In this document: positions 26,863-36,106 of the stretch, piece after piece
How positions within the stretch are numbered: the first letter of the stretch is position 1
Layout: each line of letters starts with the position of its first letter
Made by a program: the position numbers and the translations under genes
Source of the DNA: Ruegeria lacuscaerulensis
GTDB lineage: Bacteria > Pseudomonadota > Alphaproteobacteria > Rhodobacterales > Rhodobacteraceae
Direction of reading: 5' to 3'
DNA: 64,000 nucleotides
Assembly: GCF_013031245.1 (NCBI RefSeq)
Contig: NZ_WPZL01000002.1
Span: forward strand, 1 to 64,000
The notes under the pieces: model-generated
Database searches by the model: none
What the model saw: only the letters and a program-made list of their open reading frames with translations
What the model was told of the DNA's origin: nothing

Positions 26863-27801
26863 ATGACACGCGCATTCGTTTTCCCGGGGCAGGGTGCCCA
26901 AACCATCGGAATGGGCAAGGCTTTGGCCGAGGCTTACCCGGCTGCTCAGGCTGTTTTCGACGAGGTCGACGAAGCGCTGGGTGAAAAGCTAAGCAGCCTG
27001 ATCTGGGAGGGTGACATCGCGGATCTCACGCTGACGCAGAATGCACAGCCGGCGTTGATGACGACCTCAATGGCGGCGATGCGCGCGCTGGAGGCCGAAG
27101 GCGTTTCCGTAACGGACGCGGCGTTTGTTGCCGGGCATTCATTAGGAGAATATTCTGCGCTGGCTGCGGCGGGGGCTCTGTCAGTTGCCGATACGGCTCG
27201 CCTGCTGCGCACGCGCGGGCAGGCTATGCAAAGCGCCGTGCCAGTCGGCGAAGGTGCAATGGCCGCCATTCTGGGGTTGGACCTTGAAGCTGTCCGAGCT
27301 GTTGCCGAACAAGCTGCGCAGGGTGAAGTATGTCAGGCCGCAAATGACAACGATCCCACGCAGGTCGTGGTTTCGGGTTCGAAGGCCGCAGTTGAGCGCG
27401 CTGCAGAAATTGCCAAGGAAAAGGGTGCTAAACGCGCAGTGATGCTGCCGGTAAGTGCTCCGTTCCATTGCGCTTTGATGCAGCCTGCCGCCGACGTGAT
27501 GGCAGACGCCCTGGCCGCAGTCGAAATCAAAGCACCTGTTGTTCCGCTTGTGGCTAATGTGCGCGCCGAAGCGGTCAGTGACCCCGATTTGATCCGCCAG
27601 TTGCTGGTCGAGCAGGTCACAGGTTCGGTGCGCTGGCGTGAAAGCGTGCAGTACATGGCAGCACAGGGTGTTACCGAGACGTGGGAGATTGGGGCTGGTA
27701 AAGCTCTGTCCGGGATGATCCGGAAAATTGACCGCGCGATTGCTGGTAAAGCTGTTGGTACGCCTGATGACGTGCAGAATGTGGTTCAGGCCGAATCGTA
27801 A
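26863..27801 (+). CDS. fabD: Malonyl-CoA:ACP transacylase
   Basis: This 312-residue protein moves malonyl from CoA to ACP, starting the fatty-acid elongation supply. The FPGQGAQ N-terminus, the nucleophile Ser93 in GHSLGEYSAL, the Arg in LRTRGQAMQ and the catalytic His in SAPFHCALMQPAA are all present. The length is normal. The ATG at 26863 is used because the family starts MTRAFVFPGQG and an agaggt site precedes it. fabD, fabG, acpP and, further on, fabF lie on the same strand. Confidence 0.97.
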   Translation: MTRAFVFPGQGAQTIGMGKALAEAYPAAQAVFDEVDEALGEKLSSLIWEGDIADLTLTQNAQPALMTTSMAAMRALEAEGVSVTDAAFVAGHSLGEYSALAAAGALSVADTARLLRTRGQAMQSAVPVGEGAMAAILGLDLEAVRAVAEQAAQGEVCQAANDNDPTQVVVSGSKAAVERAAEIAKEKGAKRAVMLPVSAPFHCALMQPAADVMADALAAVEIKAPVVPLVANVRAEAVSDPDLIRQLLVEQVTGSVRWRESVQYMAAQGVTETWEIGAGKALSGMIRKIDRAIAGKAVGTPDDVQNVVQAES

Positions 27802-27843
27802 GAATAACGTGCGTGGAAAATGACGTACCAAGAGGGAAACCGA

Positions 27844-28581
27844 ATGTTTGATTTGACAGGTAAGAATGCACTGATCACCGGGGCGTCCGGCGGCATTGGC
27901 GGTGAGATCGCGCGCGTGTTGCACGGGGCCGGGGCGACTGTTGCGCTGTCCGGTACTCGTGTTGAACCGCTGCAGGCGCTGGCTGCCGAACTGGGTGATC
28001 GCGCCCATGTCCTGCCCTGCAACCTGAGCGACGCCGAGGCTGTAGGAGCGTTGCCGAAACAGGCGGCCGAGGCAATGGGTTCGGTCGATATCCTGGTCAA
28101 CAACGCAGGGATCACACGTGACAACATCTTCATGCGGATGTCCGATGATGAATGGCAGAGCGTCATTGACGTGAACATGACCTCGACGGCCAGACTGTGC
28201 AAAGGCGTGTTGCGTGGCATGATGAAGGCGCGCTGGGGGCGGATCATCAATATTTCGTCCGTCGTCGGGGCCACCGGCAATCCCGGTCAGGCCAACTATG
28301 CCGCGTCCAAGGCAGGTATGGTCGGTATGACCAAATCGCTGGCTTATGAGGTGGCAAGCCGTGGGATCACCGCCAATGCCGTCGCGCCGGGCTTCATCAC
28401 TACGGCCATGACCGACAAACTGACCGACGATCAAAAATCCGGCATTCTGGGTCAGGTTCCAGCCGGACGTATGGGCGCCCCGTCGGAAATTGCAGCGGCA
28501 GTGTTGTATCTTGCTAGCCCCGAAGCCGGATATGTTACCGGAACCACCTTGCATGTGAACGGCGGGATGGCCATGTTGTGA
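27844..28581 (+). CDS. fabG: 3-oxoacyl-ACP reductase
   Basis: This 245-residue short-chain dehydrogenase reduces beta-ketoacyl-ACP with NADPH. It has the cofactor motif TGASGGIGG, NNAG, and the catalytic Ser138, Tyr151 and Lys155 (NISSVVGATGNPGQANYAASK). The C-terminus GTTLHVNGGMAML is typical of FabG. The ATG at 27844 (MFDLTGKNALITG) has an agaggg site. It is 42 bases after fabD. Confidence 0.97.
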   Translation: MFDLTGKNALITGASGGIGGEIARVLHGAGATVALSGTRVEPLQALAAELGDRAHVLPCNLSDAEAVGALPKQAAEAMGSVDILVNNAGITRDNIFMRMSDDEWQSVIDVNMTSTARLCKGVLRGMMKARWGRIINISSVVGATGNPGQANYAASKAGMVGMTKSLAYEVASRGITANAVAPGFITTAMTDKLTDDQKSGILGQVPAGRMGAPSEIAAAVLYLASPEAGYVTGTTLHVNGGMAML

Positions 28582-28609
28582 ACGCGGACCGGGGCGGGCG
28601 CGAAAGCGT

Positions 28610-28637
28610 TTGCCTCGCGCGTTGTCTGTGCTATAGG
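28610..28637 (+). promoter_or_regulatory. Putative sigma-70-type promoter of acpP
   Basis: ttgcct (28610-28615), a 16-base spacer and tatagg (28632-28637) lie in the 209-base gap between fabG and acpP, about 155 bases before the acpP start. This would leave a long leader, as is common for acpP. Confidence 0.4.
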
Positions 28638-28790
28638 CGGCGCATAAAAGCAGGGGTCGACCGATTGGTCGGCCTTCTACGTTCCCGGTTACCCGGGACC
28701 CAAACCGCCCGCATCGGGCAAAACAAAGCCAGCCTGAGCGGGCAAGGGCAGAACCGGGCACTATGCCCTGAAATGGAATGAGGAATAGAC

Positions 28791-29024
28791 ATGAGCGACG
28801 TCGCAGATCGCGTTAAAAAGATCGTTGTTGAGCACCTGGGTGTTGAAGAAGATAAAGTGACCGAAAACGCGTCCTTCATCGACGATCTGGGTGCAGACAG
28901 CCTGGACACCGTCGAGCTGGTTATGGCCTTCGAAGAAGAGTTCGGCATCGAAATCCCTGATGACGCAGCCGAAACCATCCAGACCTTTGGCGACGCCGTC
29001 AAATTCATCTCCGAAGCTTCCTGA
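28791..29024 (+). CDS. acpP: Acyl carrier protein
   Basis: This 77-residue, very acidic protein carries the phosphopantetheine attachment Ser37 in [19 protein letters not shown]. It holds growing acyl chains as thioesters for fatty-acid and lipid A synthesis and is probably the acyl donor for the LuxI in this window. A strong agga site precedes the ATG and a strong terminator follows, so it is likely expressed as a high-level unit of its own. Confidence 0.98.
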   Translation: MSDVADRVKKIVVEHLGVEEDKVTENASFIDDLGADSLDTVELVMAFEEEFGIEIPDDAAETIQTFGDAVKFISEAS

Positions 29025-29041
29025 TAGCTTCGAAATCGCTA

Positions 29042-29078
29042 AAAACGGCGCTTCCGGGCAACGGAGGCGCCGTTTTTT
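29042..29078 (+). terminator. acpP terminator
   Basis: The arms aaaacggcgcttccg and cggaggcgccgtttt pair with a single mismatch around a 5-base loop and end in a run of T, 18 bases after the acpP stop. Confidence 0.85.
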
Positions 29079-29165
29079 ATTGCCTGCTCGGAATTCAGGC
29101 TTGCAACGTGCAGTTTTCGTTCGCACGCTTTTACCAGAGGCACAAAAAAACTGAGCGGGCAGGGC

Positions 29166-29705
29166 ATGATAAGATCCACCCCGATGATAAACACGGCACG
29201 GTTGACGCTCTGCGCCATGCGGCCAGAGGATTTCAACCGATTCGCCGAGATTTGGCGCAATCCCTGCATCGTGCGCCATATCGGCGGTAAGCCAAGATCA
29301 CGGGGAGAGGCCTGGGACTCATTCCTGCGCAATGCCGGTCACTGGCAAATGGCCGGGTTCGGTCAGTGGGCCGTAGTCCAACAGTCGAATCGGCAGATGA
29401 TCGGTCAGGCCGGATTTTTCTATGGTAACCGCGCCATTGGTGAAGATTTCGACAGTTTTCCTGAGGCCGGGTGGGTATTAGTGCCCGAGGCGCAGGGGCA
29501 GGGGCTTGGGCACGAAGCTGCCCAAGCTGCACATGACTGGTTTGACCGTATTATGCCCGGTCCATTGGTTGCTATGGTAAATTCTGCAAACGGTGTCTCG
29601 CAGAAACTGGCGGAGAAGTTGGGTTACGTTCCAATGCGCGAATGTGACTACAAAGACACCCCTGTTGTGTTGATGCGCCGGAACGGTCCGCCTGCCCGCA
29701 ACTAA
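29166..29705 (+). CDS. GNAT-family N-acetyltransferase (RimJ/RimL-like)
   Basis: This 179-residue protein shows the RimJ/RimL branch of GNAT: TARLTLCAMRPEDFNRFAEIWRNP at the start, the motif A loop PEAQGQGLGHEAAQAAHDWF for acetyl-CoA, and a C-terminal ANGVSQKLAEKLGYVPMRECDY. Its acceptor is not predictable; the family acetylates protein N-termini or small molecules. A second ATG at 29184 (MINTARLTL) is an equally plausible start, which would remove six residues. Confidence 0.88.
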   Translation: MIRSTPMINTARLTLCAMRPEDFNRFAEIWRNPCIVRHIGGKPRSRGEAWDSFLRNAGHWQMAGFGQWAVVQQSNRQMIGQAGFFYGNRAIGEDFDSFPEAGWVLVPEAQGQGLGHEAAQAAHDWFDRIMPGPLVAMVNSANGVSQKLAEKLGYVPMRECDYKDTPVVLMRRNGPPARN

Positions 29706-29826
29706 AATCAAGACTCGCTGCGATGCCGCAAAATGCGCAGTCGATGCCGATCTTTGGTGTGCGCAATAGAACTCGAGCAGTATGATGTCCTAGAATCCCG
29801 GAACGTTTTAGCGGAGGATATGGCTC

Positions 29827-30570
29827 ATGAGGATTTACCCAACGATGGAGTTGCAGAACGGCCGGTGTGTCACGTTGGACAAAGGTCGACTGGAAAATGC
29901 CATGATCTGGCATGTGGACCCTGTTGAAACGGCGCGTAGCTGGTCCGCGGCAGGCGCTGAATGGATGCACCTGACCGACTTTGACGCGATTGAAGGGCGC
30001 GACACGAACGTTGAATTGGTGGAAGAGATCATCAGGTCGGCGGAACTGCCGGTACAGCTGGCGGGCGGGATGCGTTCGCGCGAGCGTATCGAGCATTGGA
30101 TTGACAAGGGCGCAGGGCGCATTGTCATTGGGACACTGGCCGCACTGGACCCACATTTGGTTAAGGAATTGGCCAAGCTATACCCTGATCAGATCGTTCT
30201 CGCCGTGGATGTATGGCAGGGGTACGTAATGACCGAAGGTTGGCGTACTCAAAGTGCGTTTACCCCGGAAGCATTCATAGAAGCCTTCCACGATACACCA
30301 TTTGCAGCAATCGTGGTGACAGATATCGATAGCGAAATGGAAGATGTCGAGGCACAGTTGGGTCTGATTTCGGGCGTAGCAGAAAAATCCCGCACGCCCG
30401 TGATCGCAAGCGGTGTCGTCCGTACCACGGATGATATTTCCCGTCTGGCTTACATTTCGAATATTTCGGGCGCGATTGTAAGCCGTGCGCTGTTCCGGAA
30501 GACGCTGACACTTGAGGATGTCCTTGAAGTCGCAAAAACTGCCCACGAGCCGGTGGCTCAGTTTCAGTAG
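29827..30570 (+). CDS. HisA-like (beta/alpha)8 isomerase paralogue with altered active site
   Basis: This 247-residue protein follows the HisA/HisF barrel. In true HisA, Asp8 and Asp127 are the catalytic acid/base pair. Here position 8 is Glu (IYPTMELQNG) and Asp128 is kept (VLAVDVWQG). The phosphate-side loops also differ: the usual TDISRDG reads TDIDSEMED, and the usual ASGGV reads ASGVV. It stands outside any his operon, between a GNAT gene and fabF. I expect a changed substrate or a non-enzymatic role rather than histidine synthesis, which is inference. The start at 29827 has a ggagg site upstream. Confidence 0.75.
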   Translation: MRIYPTMELQNGRCVTLDKGRLENAMIWHVDPVETARSWSAAGAEWMHLTDFDAIEGRDTNVELVEEIIRSAELPVQLAGGMRSRERIEHWIDKGAGRIVIGTLAALDPHLVKELAKLYPDQIVLAVDVWQGYVMTEGWRTQSAFTPEAFIEAFHDTPFAAIVVTDIDSEMEDVEAQLGLISGVAEKSRTPVIASGVVRTTDDISRLAYISNISGAIVSRALFRKTLTLEDVLEVAKTAHEPVAQFQ

Positions 30571-30591
30571 GTCGCTTAGAGTAAATGGAAC

Positions 30592-30626
30592 CCGCCTGTT
30601 GCTCTTTCGGGTAGCAGGCGGTTTTT
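30592..30626 (+). terminator. Terminator after the HisA-like gene
   Basis: Arms ccgcctg (30592-30598) and caggcgg (30615-30621), with extra pairing inside, are followed by five T (30622-30626). Confidence 0.7.
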
Positions 30627-30772
30627 GTTCCCGAGCCCCAGTGAGTGGGCTACCAGAATTTATGCCCCTTTGGCGGGATGATGCCGGAAGGGATAATACC
30701 GTTGCTCTTGCCCCCGGACCCCGGGCCGGGGTATGAGCGGTTCTCAAACAGGAAGCAGGCAAGAGGCATTTC

Positions 30773-32038
30773 ATGCGCAGAGTCGTTGTAACCGGTCTGG
30801 GATTGGTCACTCCTTTGGCCAGTGGGGTCGAGGAAACCTGGTCACGGCTGCTGGACGGAGAATCCGGAGCAGGTCCGATCACGCAGTTCGATGCTGAAGC
30901 AAGTGGGGTCACCACGACCTATGCCTGCGAAGTGCCGCGTGGTGACGGGACCAAGGGCACCTTCAACCCCGACGATTGGCTGCCGCCAAAAGAGCAGCGT
31001 AAGATCGAAGATTTTATCCTGTATTCCATCGCAGCTGCCGAGATGGCCTGCAAGGATGCGGACTGGCTGCCCGAAGATGAAGAAGACCGTCTGCGCACAG
31101 GTGTTCTGATTGGTTCGGGCATTGGTGGCCTGGGCTCTATCGCGGAAACCGCGAACCTGATCCGCGACAAGGGCCCGCGCCGCGTATCGCCCTTCTTTAT
31201 TCCTGGAGCTCTGATCAACCTGGCGTCAGGTCAGGTTTCGATCCGTCACGGGTTCAAGGGGCCGAACCATTCTGTTGTGACGGCCTGTTCGACCGGCGCG
31301 CACGCCATTGGTGACGCCAGCCGCATCATCCGTGCAGGTGACGCAGACGTCATGGTCGCGGGCGGTGGCGAGGGCTGCATCTGTGAAATCGGCATTGCGG
31401 GTTTCAATGCATGCAAGGCGCTGTCCACCAAATACGCCGACAATCCGAAGGCAGCCAGCCGTCCTTATGATGTTGACCGCGACGGCTTTGTCATGGGTGA
31501 GGGCGCAGGCATCGTTGTTCTGGAAGACTACGAACACGCCAAGGCGCGTGGCGCGAAAATTTATGCCGAAGTTCTGGGCTATGGCATGTCCGGCGACGCC
31601 TATCACATCACCGCGCCGTCTGAAGATGGCGATGGTGCGGAACGTTCAATGAAAGCTGCGCTGCGCAGCGCCGGGCTTGAGCCGACGGATCTGGATTACA
31701 TCAACGCTCATGGCACTTCGACTATGGCGGATACGATTGAGCTGGGTGCGGTGGAACGCTTGCTGGGTGATCACGCCAGCAAGGCAACCATGACCTCGAC
31801 CAAATCGGCCACCGGTCACCTTCTGGGTGCGGCTGGCGCGATCGAGGCGATCTTCTCGATCCTGGCAATCCGGGATCAGGTTGCTCCGCCGACGATCAAC
31901 CTGGACAACCCGGCGGTCGAAACCCCGATTGACCTGGCGCCGAACGCAAAGCGTGAGCGCGAGATCAACGTGGCGCTGTCGAACTCGTTCGGATTTGGCG
32001 GCACCAATGCAAGTGTGATCTTCGGAAAGGTCAGTTAA
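30773..32038 (+). CDS. fabF: Beta-ketoacyl-ACP synthase II
   Basis: This 421-residue condensing enzyme extends acyl-ACP with malonyl-ACP. The triad is Cys172 (VVTACSTGAHAIG), His in NAHGTSTMADTIE and His in SATGHLLGAAGAIEA. The C-terminal NSFGFGGTNASVIF is conserved. The stop TAA is followed directly by the ATG of mltG, so they are translationally coupled. A GC-rich hairpin (near 30713-30731) lies just upstream. Confidence 0.97.
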   Translation: MRRVVVTGLGLVTPLASGVEETWSRLLDGESGAGPITQFDAEASGVTTTYACEVPRGDGTKGTFNPDDWLPPKEQRKIEDFILYSIAAAEMACKDADWLPEDEEDRLRTGVLIGSGIGGLGSIAETANLIRDKGPRRVSPFFIPGALINLASGQVSIRHGFKGPNHSVVTACSTGAHAIGDASRIIRAGDADVMVAGGGEGCICEIGIAGFNACKALSTKYADNPKAASRPYDVDRDGFVMGEGAGIVVLEDYEHAKARGAKIYAEVLGYGMSGDAYHITAPSEDGDGAERSMKAALRSAGLEPTDLDYINAHGTSTMADTIELGAVERLLGDHASKATMTSTKSATGHLLGAAGAIEAIFSILAIRDQVAPPTINLDNPAVETPIDLAPNAKREREINVALSNSFGFGGTNASVIFGKVS

Positions 32039-33199
32039 ATGTGGCGGGCTCTGGCATCGAACGCGCTGACCATTCTGGTGGTCGGCCTGTTCCTGATTGG
32101 CGGTCTGATCCTTTGGGGCCAGTCGCAATACAAGGCCGAGGGCCCGCTGGAAACCGCCATGTGCCTGCAGGTGAAAAGCGGTTCCAACATGACGAAAGTC
32201 AGCCGCGAGTTGGAAGATCAGGGAGCTATCAATAGCGCGATGATCTTTCGGATGGCGGCGGACTACACAGATAAAGCTCAACAGTTGAAAGCGGGCAGCT
32301 TTCTGGTTCGCGAAGGCGCGTCGATGGAACAGATCATCGACGAGATTACCAGCAGCGGCGCTAGCACATGCGGTTCCGAGATCGAATATCGCATTGGCGT
32401 AACCCGAATCCAGACGCGCGTGCGCGAACTGGATCCGGCCACGCTGGAGTTCATTGAGATTGCAAACTTCGACGCCGGTGAAGAGGAGGTTCCCGCCGCT
32501 TATTCCCAAAAGCGTCAGGATGCCGATACACGTTACCGTGTCTCAGTCGCCGAGGGCGTGACGTCCTGGCAAGTGGTTGAGGCGTTGAAAGGGATCGACG
32601 CGCTGACCGGCGATGTGACCGAAATTCCAGCCGAAGGCATGCTTGCCCCGGACAGCTATGAATTGACGCCAGGAGATGACCGATCTGCCATTTTGCAAGA
32701 TATGCAGGATAAACAGCGGCTACGGATCAATGCCGTTTGGGAAAACCGACAGGACGACCTGCCGATCAGCAGCCCGGAAGAAATGCTGATCCTGGCTTCG
32801 ATCATCGAAAAGGAAACCGGCGTTCCGCATGAGCGCGGCCAAGTTGCCAGTGTGTTCACAAACCGGCTGGAACAGGGGATGAAGTTGCAAACAGACCCAA
32901 CTGTGATCTACGGCGTCACCGAGGGTAAAGGCGTGTTGGGGCGTGGCTTGCGCCGGAGCGAGCTGCGTCGGGCAACCCGTTGGAACACTTACGTGATTGA
33001 TGGTCTGCCGCCGACACCGATTGCCAACCCCGGATTGGCAAGCCTTGAGGCCGCTGTAGCTCCGGATGACACGAGTTTTGTGTTCTTTGTTGCAGACGGA
33101 ACGGGCGGTCACGCGTTTGCGGAAACTCTGCAAGAGCACAACCGCAACGTCGCCAAGTGGCGCGAGATTGAGGCCGAGCGGCAAAGCTCGGGCAACTAA
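32039..33199 (+). CDS. mltG: Endolytic murein transglycosylase
   Basis: This 386-residue protein has an N-terminal membrane anchor (about 8-26, NALTILVVGLFLIGGLILW), a LysM-like region (SGSNMTKVSRELEDQGAIN) and the YceG/MltG catalytic core. The catalytic Glu is in EEMLILASIIEKETGVPHERGQVASVFTNRL, and LQTDPTVIYG and NTYVIDGLPPTPIANPGLASLEAA follow. MltG cuts nascent glycan strands and sets their length. It is coupled to fabF, a pairing seen in many proteobacteria. Confidence 0.96.
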   Translation: MWRALASNALTILVVGLFLIGGLILWGQSQYKAEGPLETAMCLQVKSGSNMTKVSRELEDQGAINSAMIFRMAADYTDKAQQLKAGSFLVREGASMEQIIDEITSSGASTCGSEIEYRIGVTRIQTRVRELDPATLEFIEIANFDAGEEEVPAAYSQKRQDADTRYRVSVAEGVTSWQVVEALKGIDALTGDVTEIPAEGMLAPDSYELTPGDDRSAILQDMQDKQRLRINAVWENRQDDLPISSPEEMLILASIIEKETGVPHERGQVASVFTNRLEQGMKLQTDPTVIYGVTEGKGVLGRGLRRSELRRATRWNTYVIDGLPPTPIANPGLASLEAAVAPDDTSFVFFVADGTGGHAFAETLQEHNRNVAKWREIEAERQSSGN

Positions 33200-33200
33200 T

Positions 33201-33236
33201 AAAAAAGGGCCGCGTAAGAAACACGGCCCTTTTTTT
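33201..33236. terminator. Bidirectional terminator between mltG and rhlE
   Basis: Arms aaaaaagggccg (33201-33212) and cggccctttttt (33224-33235) with T-runs on both strands end both convergent genes. Confidence 0.85.
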
Positions 33237-33241
33237 GTCAC

Positions 33242-34504
33242 TTATGCAGCGGGTCGCCTGCGTGGGCGACGACGCTTGGACGACGTAGGTTTTGAGGTCG
33301 TGTTCGCAGCTTGTGCCTTAAGTCCCCGTCCTCGGAATCCTCCGCGTTTTTGTGGTTTCTTCGGTTCGCCAACTTCGGGCATCGTGCCGCTTGCAACCGG
33401 GATTTCGACTTTCATTAACTTTTGGATTTGGCGGAGCTGGTCCAACTCGTCCGGTGCGCAGAACGCTATCGCTTCGCCTTCACGTCCAGCGCGGGCCGTT
33501 CGGCCGATGCGGTGGACATAATTGTCGGGGACCTCGGGCAGGTCGTAGTTGATTACGTAGGCAACTCCCGGAATATCAATACCGCGCGCGGCCACGTCTG
33601 TGGCAACAAGCACGTTGATTTCCCCGGCCCGAAATGCCTTGATTGCGCGGTCGCGCTGACCCTGGCTTTTGTTTCCGTGAATGGAGGCTGCGTTATAGCC
33701 ATCAGCGACAAGGCCTTTCATCAGTTTCTCTGCGCCGTGTTTCGTGCGGGCAAAGACCAATGTCAGGGCGTCCATATCTGCGGATAGAATTTCGCGCAGT
33801 TTCCTTGGTTTTTCAGGTTTGCTGACGAAATGAACGGACTGTGTGATCTTGTCCGCTGCTTTGCCCGGAGGAGAGACCTGCACTCGCTGCGGGTTGGTCA
33901 GGTACGCTTTGCTGAGCTCCTCCATCTGTTTTGGCATTGTGGCCGAAAACAGCATGGTTTGGCGTGGAGTGCCCAGTTGAGGCGCGATTTTGCGCAGGGC
34001 GTGGATAAATCCCATATCCAGCATCTGATCCGCCTCATCCAGCACCAGATGCCGAACAGAACTCAGATCAACGGCACCACGCTCCATAAGATCGATCAGA
34101 CGTCCGGGCGTGGCGACCAGAATGTCCGTACCGCGCGACAGGAACGAGATTTGTTTGCCGATGGATTGACCGCCTACAACTGTTGCCACACGCAGTTTCG
34201 TTTTTTGTGTCAGGTTGCGCAGGCTTTCCGCGATCTGGTTTACCAGCTCTCGGGTCGGAGCCAGGATCAGGGCCTTGGCCGTTTTGGGGGCGGGTTTACC
34301 CGGCTGCGCCAAAAGGTGGTCGATCAGCGGCAGGCCGAAGGCCAGCGTCTTGCCTGTACCGGTTTGTGCCAGACCTAGAATGTCATGGCCTTGCAGGGCC
34401 AGCGGGATCGCCTGGTTCTGGATGGGGGTGGGTTGAGTAAAGTTAGCGCCTTGCAGCGCGTCATTCAGGGCTGGGGCAAGGCCCAGCATGTCGAAGTCGA
34501 ACAA
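33242..34504 (-). CDS. rhlE: DEAD-box RNA helicase, RhlE-like
   Basis: This 420-residue protein has all helicase motifs: Q motif TQPTPIQNQAIP, motif I AQTGTGKT, motif II LDEADQMLDMGF, motif III SAT, and motif VI HRIGRTARAGR. The C-terminal 50 residues are basic and low-complexity (PKKPQKRGGFRGRGLKAQ ... SKRRRPRRRPAA), as in RhlE. It unwinds short RNA duplexes, usually in ribosome assembly or RNA decay at low temperature. The start is TTG at 34504, with AAGGA upstream; no better ATG exists before the conserved MLGL. Confidence 0.93.
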   Translation of the reverse strand: MFDFDMLGLAPALNDALQGANFTQPTPIQNQAIPLALQGHDILGLAQTGTGKTLAFGLPLIDHLLAQPGKPAPKTAKALILAPTRELVNQIAESLRNLTQKTKLRVATVVGGQSIGKQISFLSRGTDILVATPGRLIDLMERGAVDLSSVRHLVLDEADQMLDMGFIHALRKIAPQLGTPRQTMLFSATMPKQMEELSKAYLTNPQRVQVSPPGKAADKITQSVHFVSKPEKPRKLREILSADMDALTLVFARTKHGAEKLMKGLVADGYNAASIHGNKSQGQRDRAIKAFRAGEINVLVATDVAARGIDIPGVAYVINYDLPEVPDNYVHRIGRTARAGREGEAIAFCAPDELDQLRQIQKLMKVEIPVASGTMPEVGEPKKPQKRGGFRGRGLKAQAANTTSKPTSSKRRRPRRRPAA

Positions 34505-34954
34505 ATATCATTCCTTTGTAATCCGTGATGACTGAGCAGCCACGGACAAGTACGACGGGCCACGCAATCGCGCGACCGGCAGGGGTTTTGCGAAGCCTCG
34601 GGAAAACACAGGCGAGTCCTGCGGTGTCCGGCCGTCGCATCAAGAACCCTGCGTGAAGGGGAACTGGAGAAAAATGGGGCGCTGTAGGGCCGAATTATTG
34701 GCCATGGATGCTCACGCGTCAGCGCTGTCTTGCTGGGCACATGACGGTTCAATGGAGGATTGTCAAGGTTTGGTTCGAAGGAGAGGGCCCACTATAGCTG
34801 AATCGCTCCGGAAGGAGATTTGTCGCATGGCGGGATCTCCTCGATTGCGTAAGTTTGAAATTGGAAACTACTTTGGCCATTTTGTATCCGTCAGAGAGCC
34901 AACTATCAGTGCATCTGAATTTCCACAGGCAAATTCTTATAAGGAGTTCCAGAA
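34505..34954. other. 450-base gap between rhlE and the Ntn hydrolase gene
   Basis: The two flanking genes are divergent. I see no convincing coding region. The half next to rhlE (34505-34680) is GC-rich and may be its long leader, as is usual for cold-induced helicases. The half next to the hydrolase is AT-richer and ends in a good ribosome binding site (ataaggagt, 34938-34946). Confidence 0.5.
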
Positions 34955-35995
34955 ATGACCGTAAAGTTACTTGTCGCCTCCGCTTTGTCAGTGACCCTTG
35001 CCGCGTCTTCAGCCTTTGCGTGCTCTCGGATTCTATATGAGACGGCAGATGGTTCCTACATAACAGGGCGGACGTTAGATTGGTTCGAGGACACCGCGAC
35101 AGACCTTTGGGCCTTTCCGCGTGGTATGGAACGAGATGGCGGCGCCGGAGAAAACTCGATCCAATGGACTTCCAAATATGGCTCGGTCGTTGCGACCATC
35201 TATGATGGGGCAACGGTCGATGGAATGAATGATGCAGGGTTGGTTGGTAATGCGCTCTATCTAGCCGAAGCCAATTACGGCACCGAGTCTGCAGGGGATA
35301 AGCCACTCCTTTCTGTTGGCGGCTGGCTGCAGTACTTCTTGGACAACTTCGAAACGGTTGAAGAAGCCGTCGCGGCCATGGAACAAGACCCGTTCGTGAT
35401 TGTGGCCCCGATGCTGCCAAGCGGACATGAGGCAGGCGGTCATGTGGCGCTATCTGACGCATCTGGCGACAGTGCTATATTCGAATATCTAGACGGTGAG
35501 TTGGTTATCCATCATGGCAGGGAATTTACGGTCATGACAAACTCGCCGACGTTTGATGAACAGCTCGCTATCACGACATATTGGGGTGAAGTCAACGGCC
35601 TCTCATTCCTGCCGGGAACGCATCGATCTTCGGACAGGTTTGCGCGGTTGAGTTGGAACCTGAACGCCGTACCTTCGTTCGAAGACAAGAATGATGCAAC
35701 GGCGGCGGTTTTCTCACTTGTGCGATCAATTTCCGTACCATTCGGTGTAACTGATCCGGAGCGTCCAAACATTGCGTCAACAACCTGGCGTACGATCGCC
35801 GACCATGAATTGGGTCGTTACTACTATGAGAGCGTGTTCAGCCCAACGCTGTTTTGGGTGGATATCGAAAATCTGGATCTCTCCGAAGGGGCATCAACTC
35901 TGAAGCTGGAACTTGGAGAAAAGCCAATCCTTGCAGGCGAGATTTCCGCAGACTTTGAACCTTCGGAGCCATTTCGTTTTCTTGGTGATACGTAA
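34955..35995 (+). CDS. Secreted Ntn hydrolase of the choloylglycine hydrolase / penicillin V acylase family
   Basis: This 346-residue protein has a signal peptide ending AFA and then Cys23, which becomes the N-terminal nucleophile after cleavage. Relative to bile salt hydrolase numbering (C2, R18, D21) the equivalents C23, R39 and D42 are all present (TGRTLDWFED). The later GMNDAGLVGNALYLAEANYG and EQLAITTYWGEVNGL segments fit the linear-amide hydrolase branch. It cuts linear amides in the periplasm. Gram-negative members of this branch, such as those of Pectobacterium and Agrobacterium, hydrolyse acyl-homoserine lactones, so this may affect quorum sensing; that is inference. Confidence 0.9.
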   Translation: MTVKLLVASALSVTLAASSAFACSRILYETADGSYITGRTLDWFEDTATDLWAFPRGMERDGGAGENSIQWTSKYGSVVATIYDGATVDGMNDAGLVGNALYLAEANYGTESAGDKPLLSVGGWLQYFLDNFETVEEAVAAMEQDPFVIVAPMLPSGHEAGGHVALSDASGDSAIFEYLDGELVIHHGREFTVMTNSPTFDEQLAITTYWGEVNGLSFLPGTHRSSDRFARLSWNLNAVPSFEDKNDATAAVFSLVRSISVPFGVTDPERPNIASTTWRTIADHELGRYYYESVFSPTLFWVDIENLDLSEGASTLKLELGEKPILAGEISADFEPSEPFRFLGDT

Positions 35996-36106
35996 GTACT
36001 CATCAAGGGGCTCAATTGTTGACGACTGCCTGCAGCATGTTCCTATCAAAAAAGGTCTCTTAACTATCGGGGTGCGTTACCCGTTGCGCCGCTGTTGCAC
36101 AAAACA

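Noticed and set aside
27181-28761. A 526-codon open frame on the minus strand across fabD and fabG
   Set aside because: Antisense to two well-supported genes, with His/Arg/Cys-rich composition typical of a shadow frame.
34749-35462. A 237-codon minus-strand frame across the start of the Ntn hydrolase
   Set aside because: Runs antisense through the signal peptide and active site of the hydrolase and has a Ser/Arg/His-rich composition.
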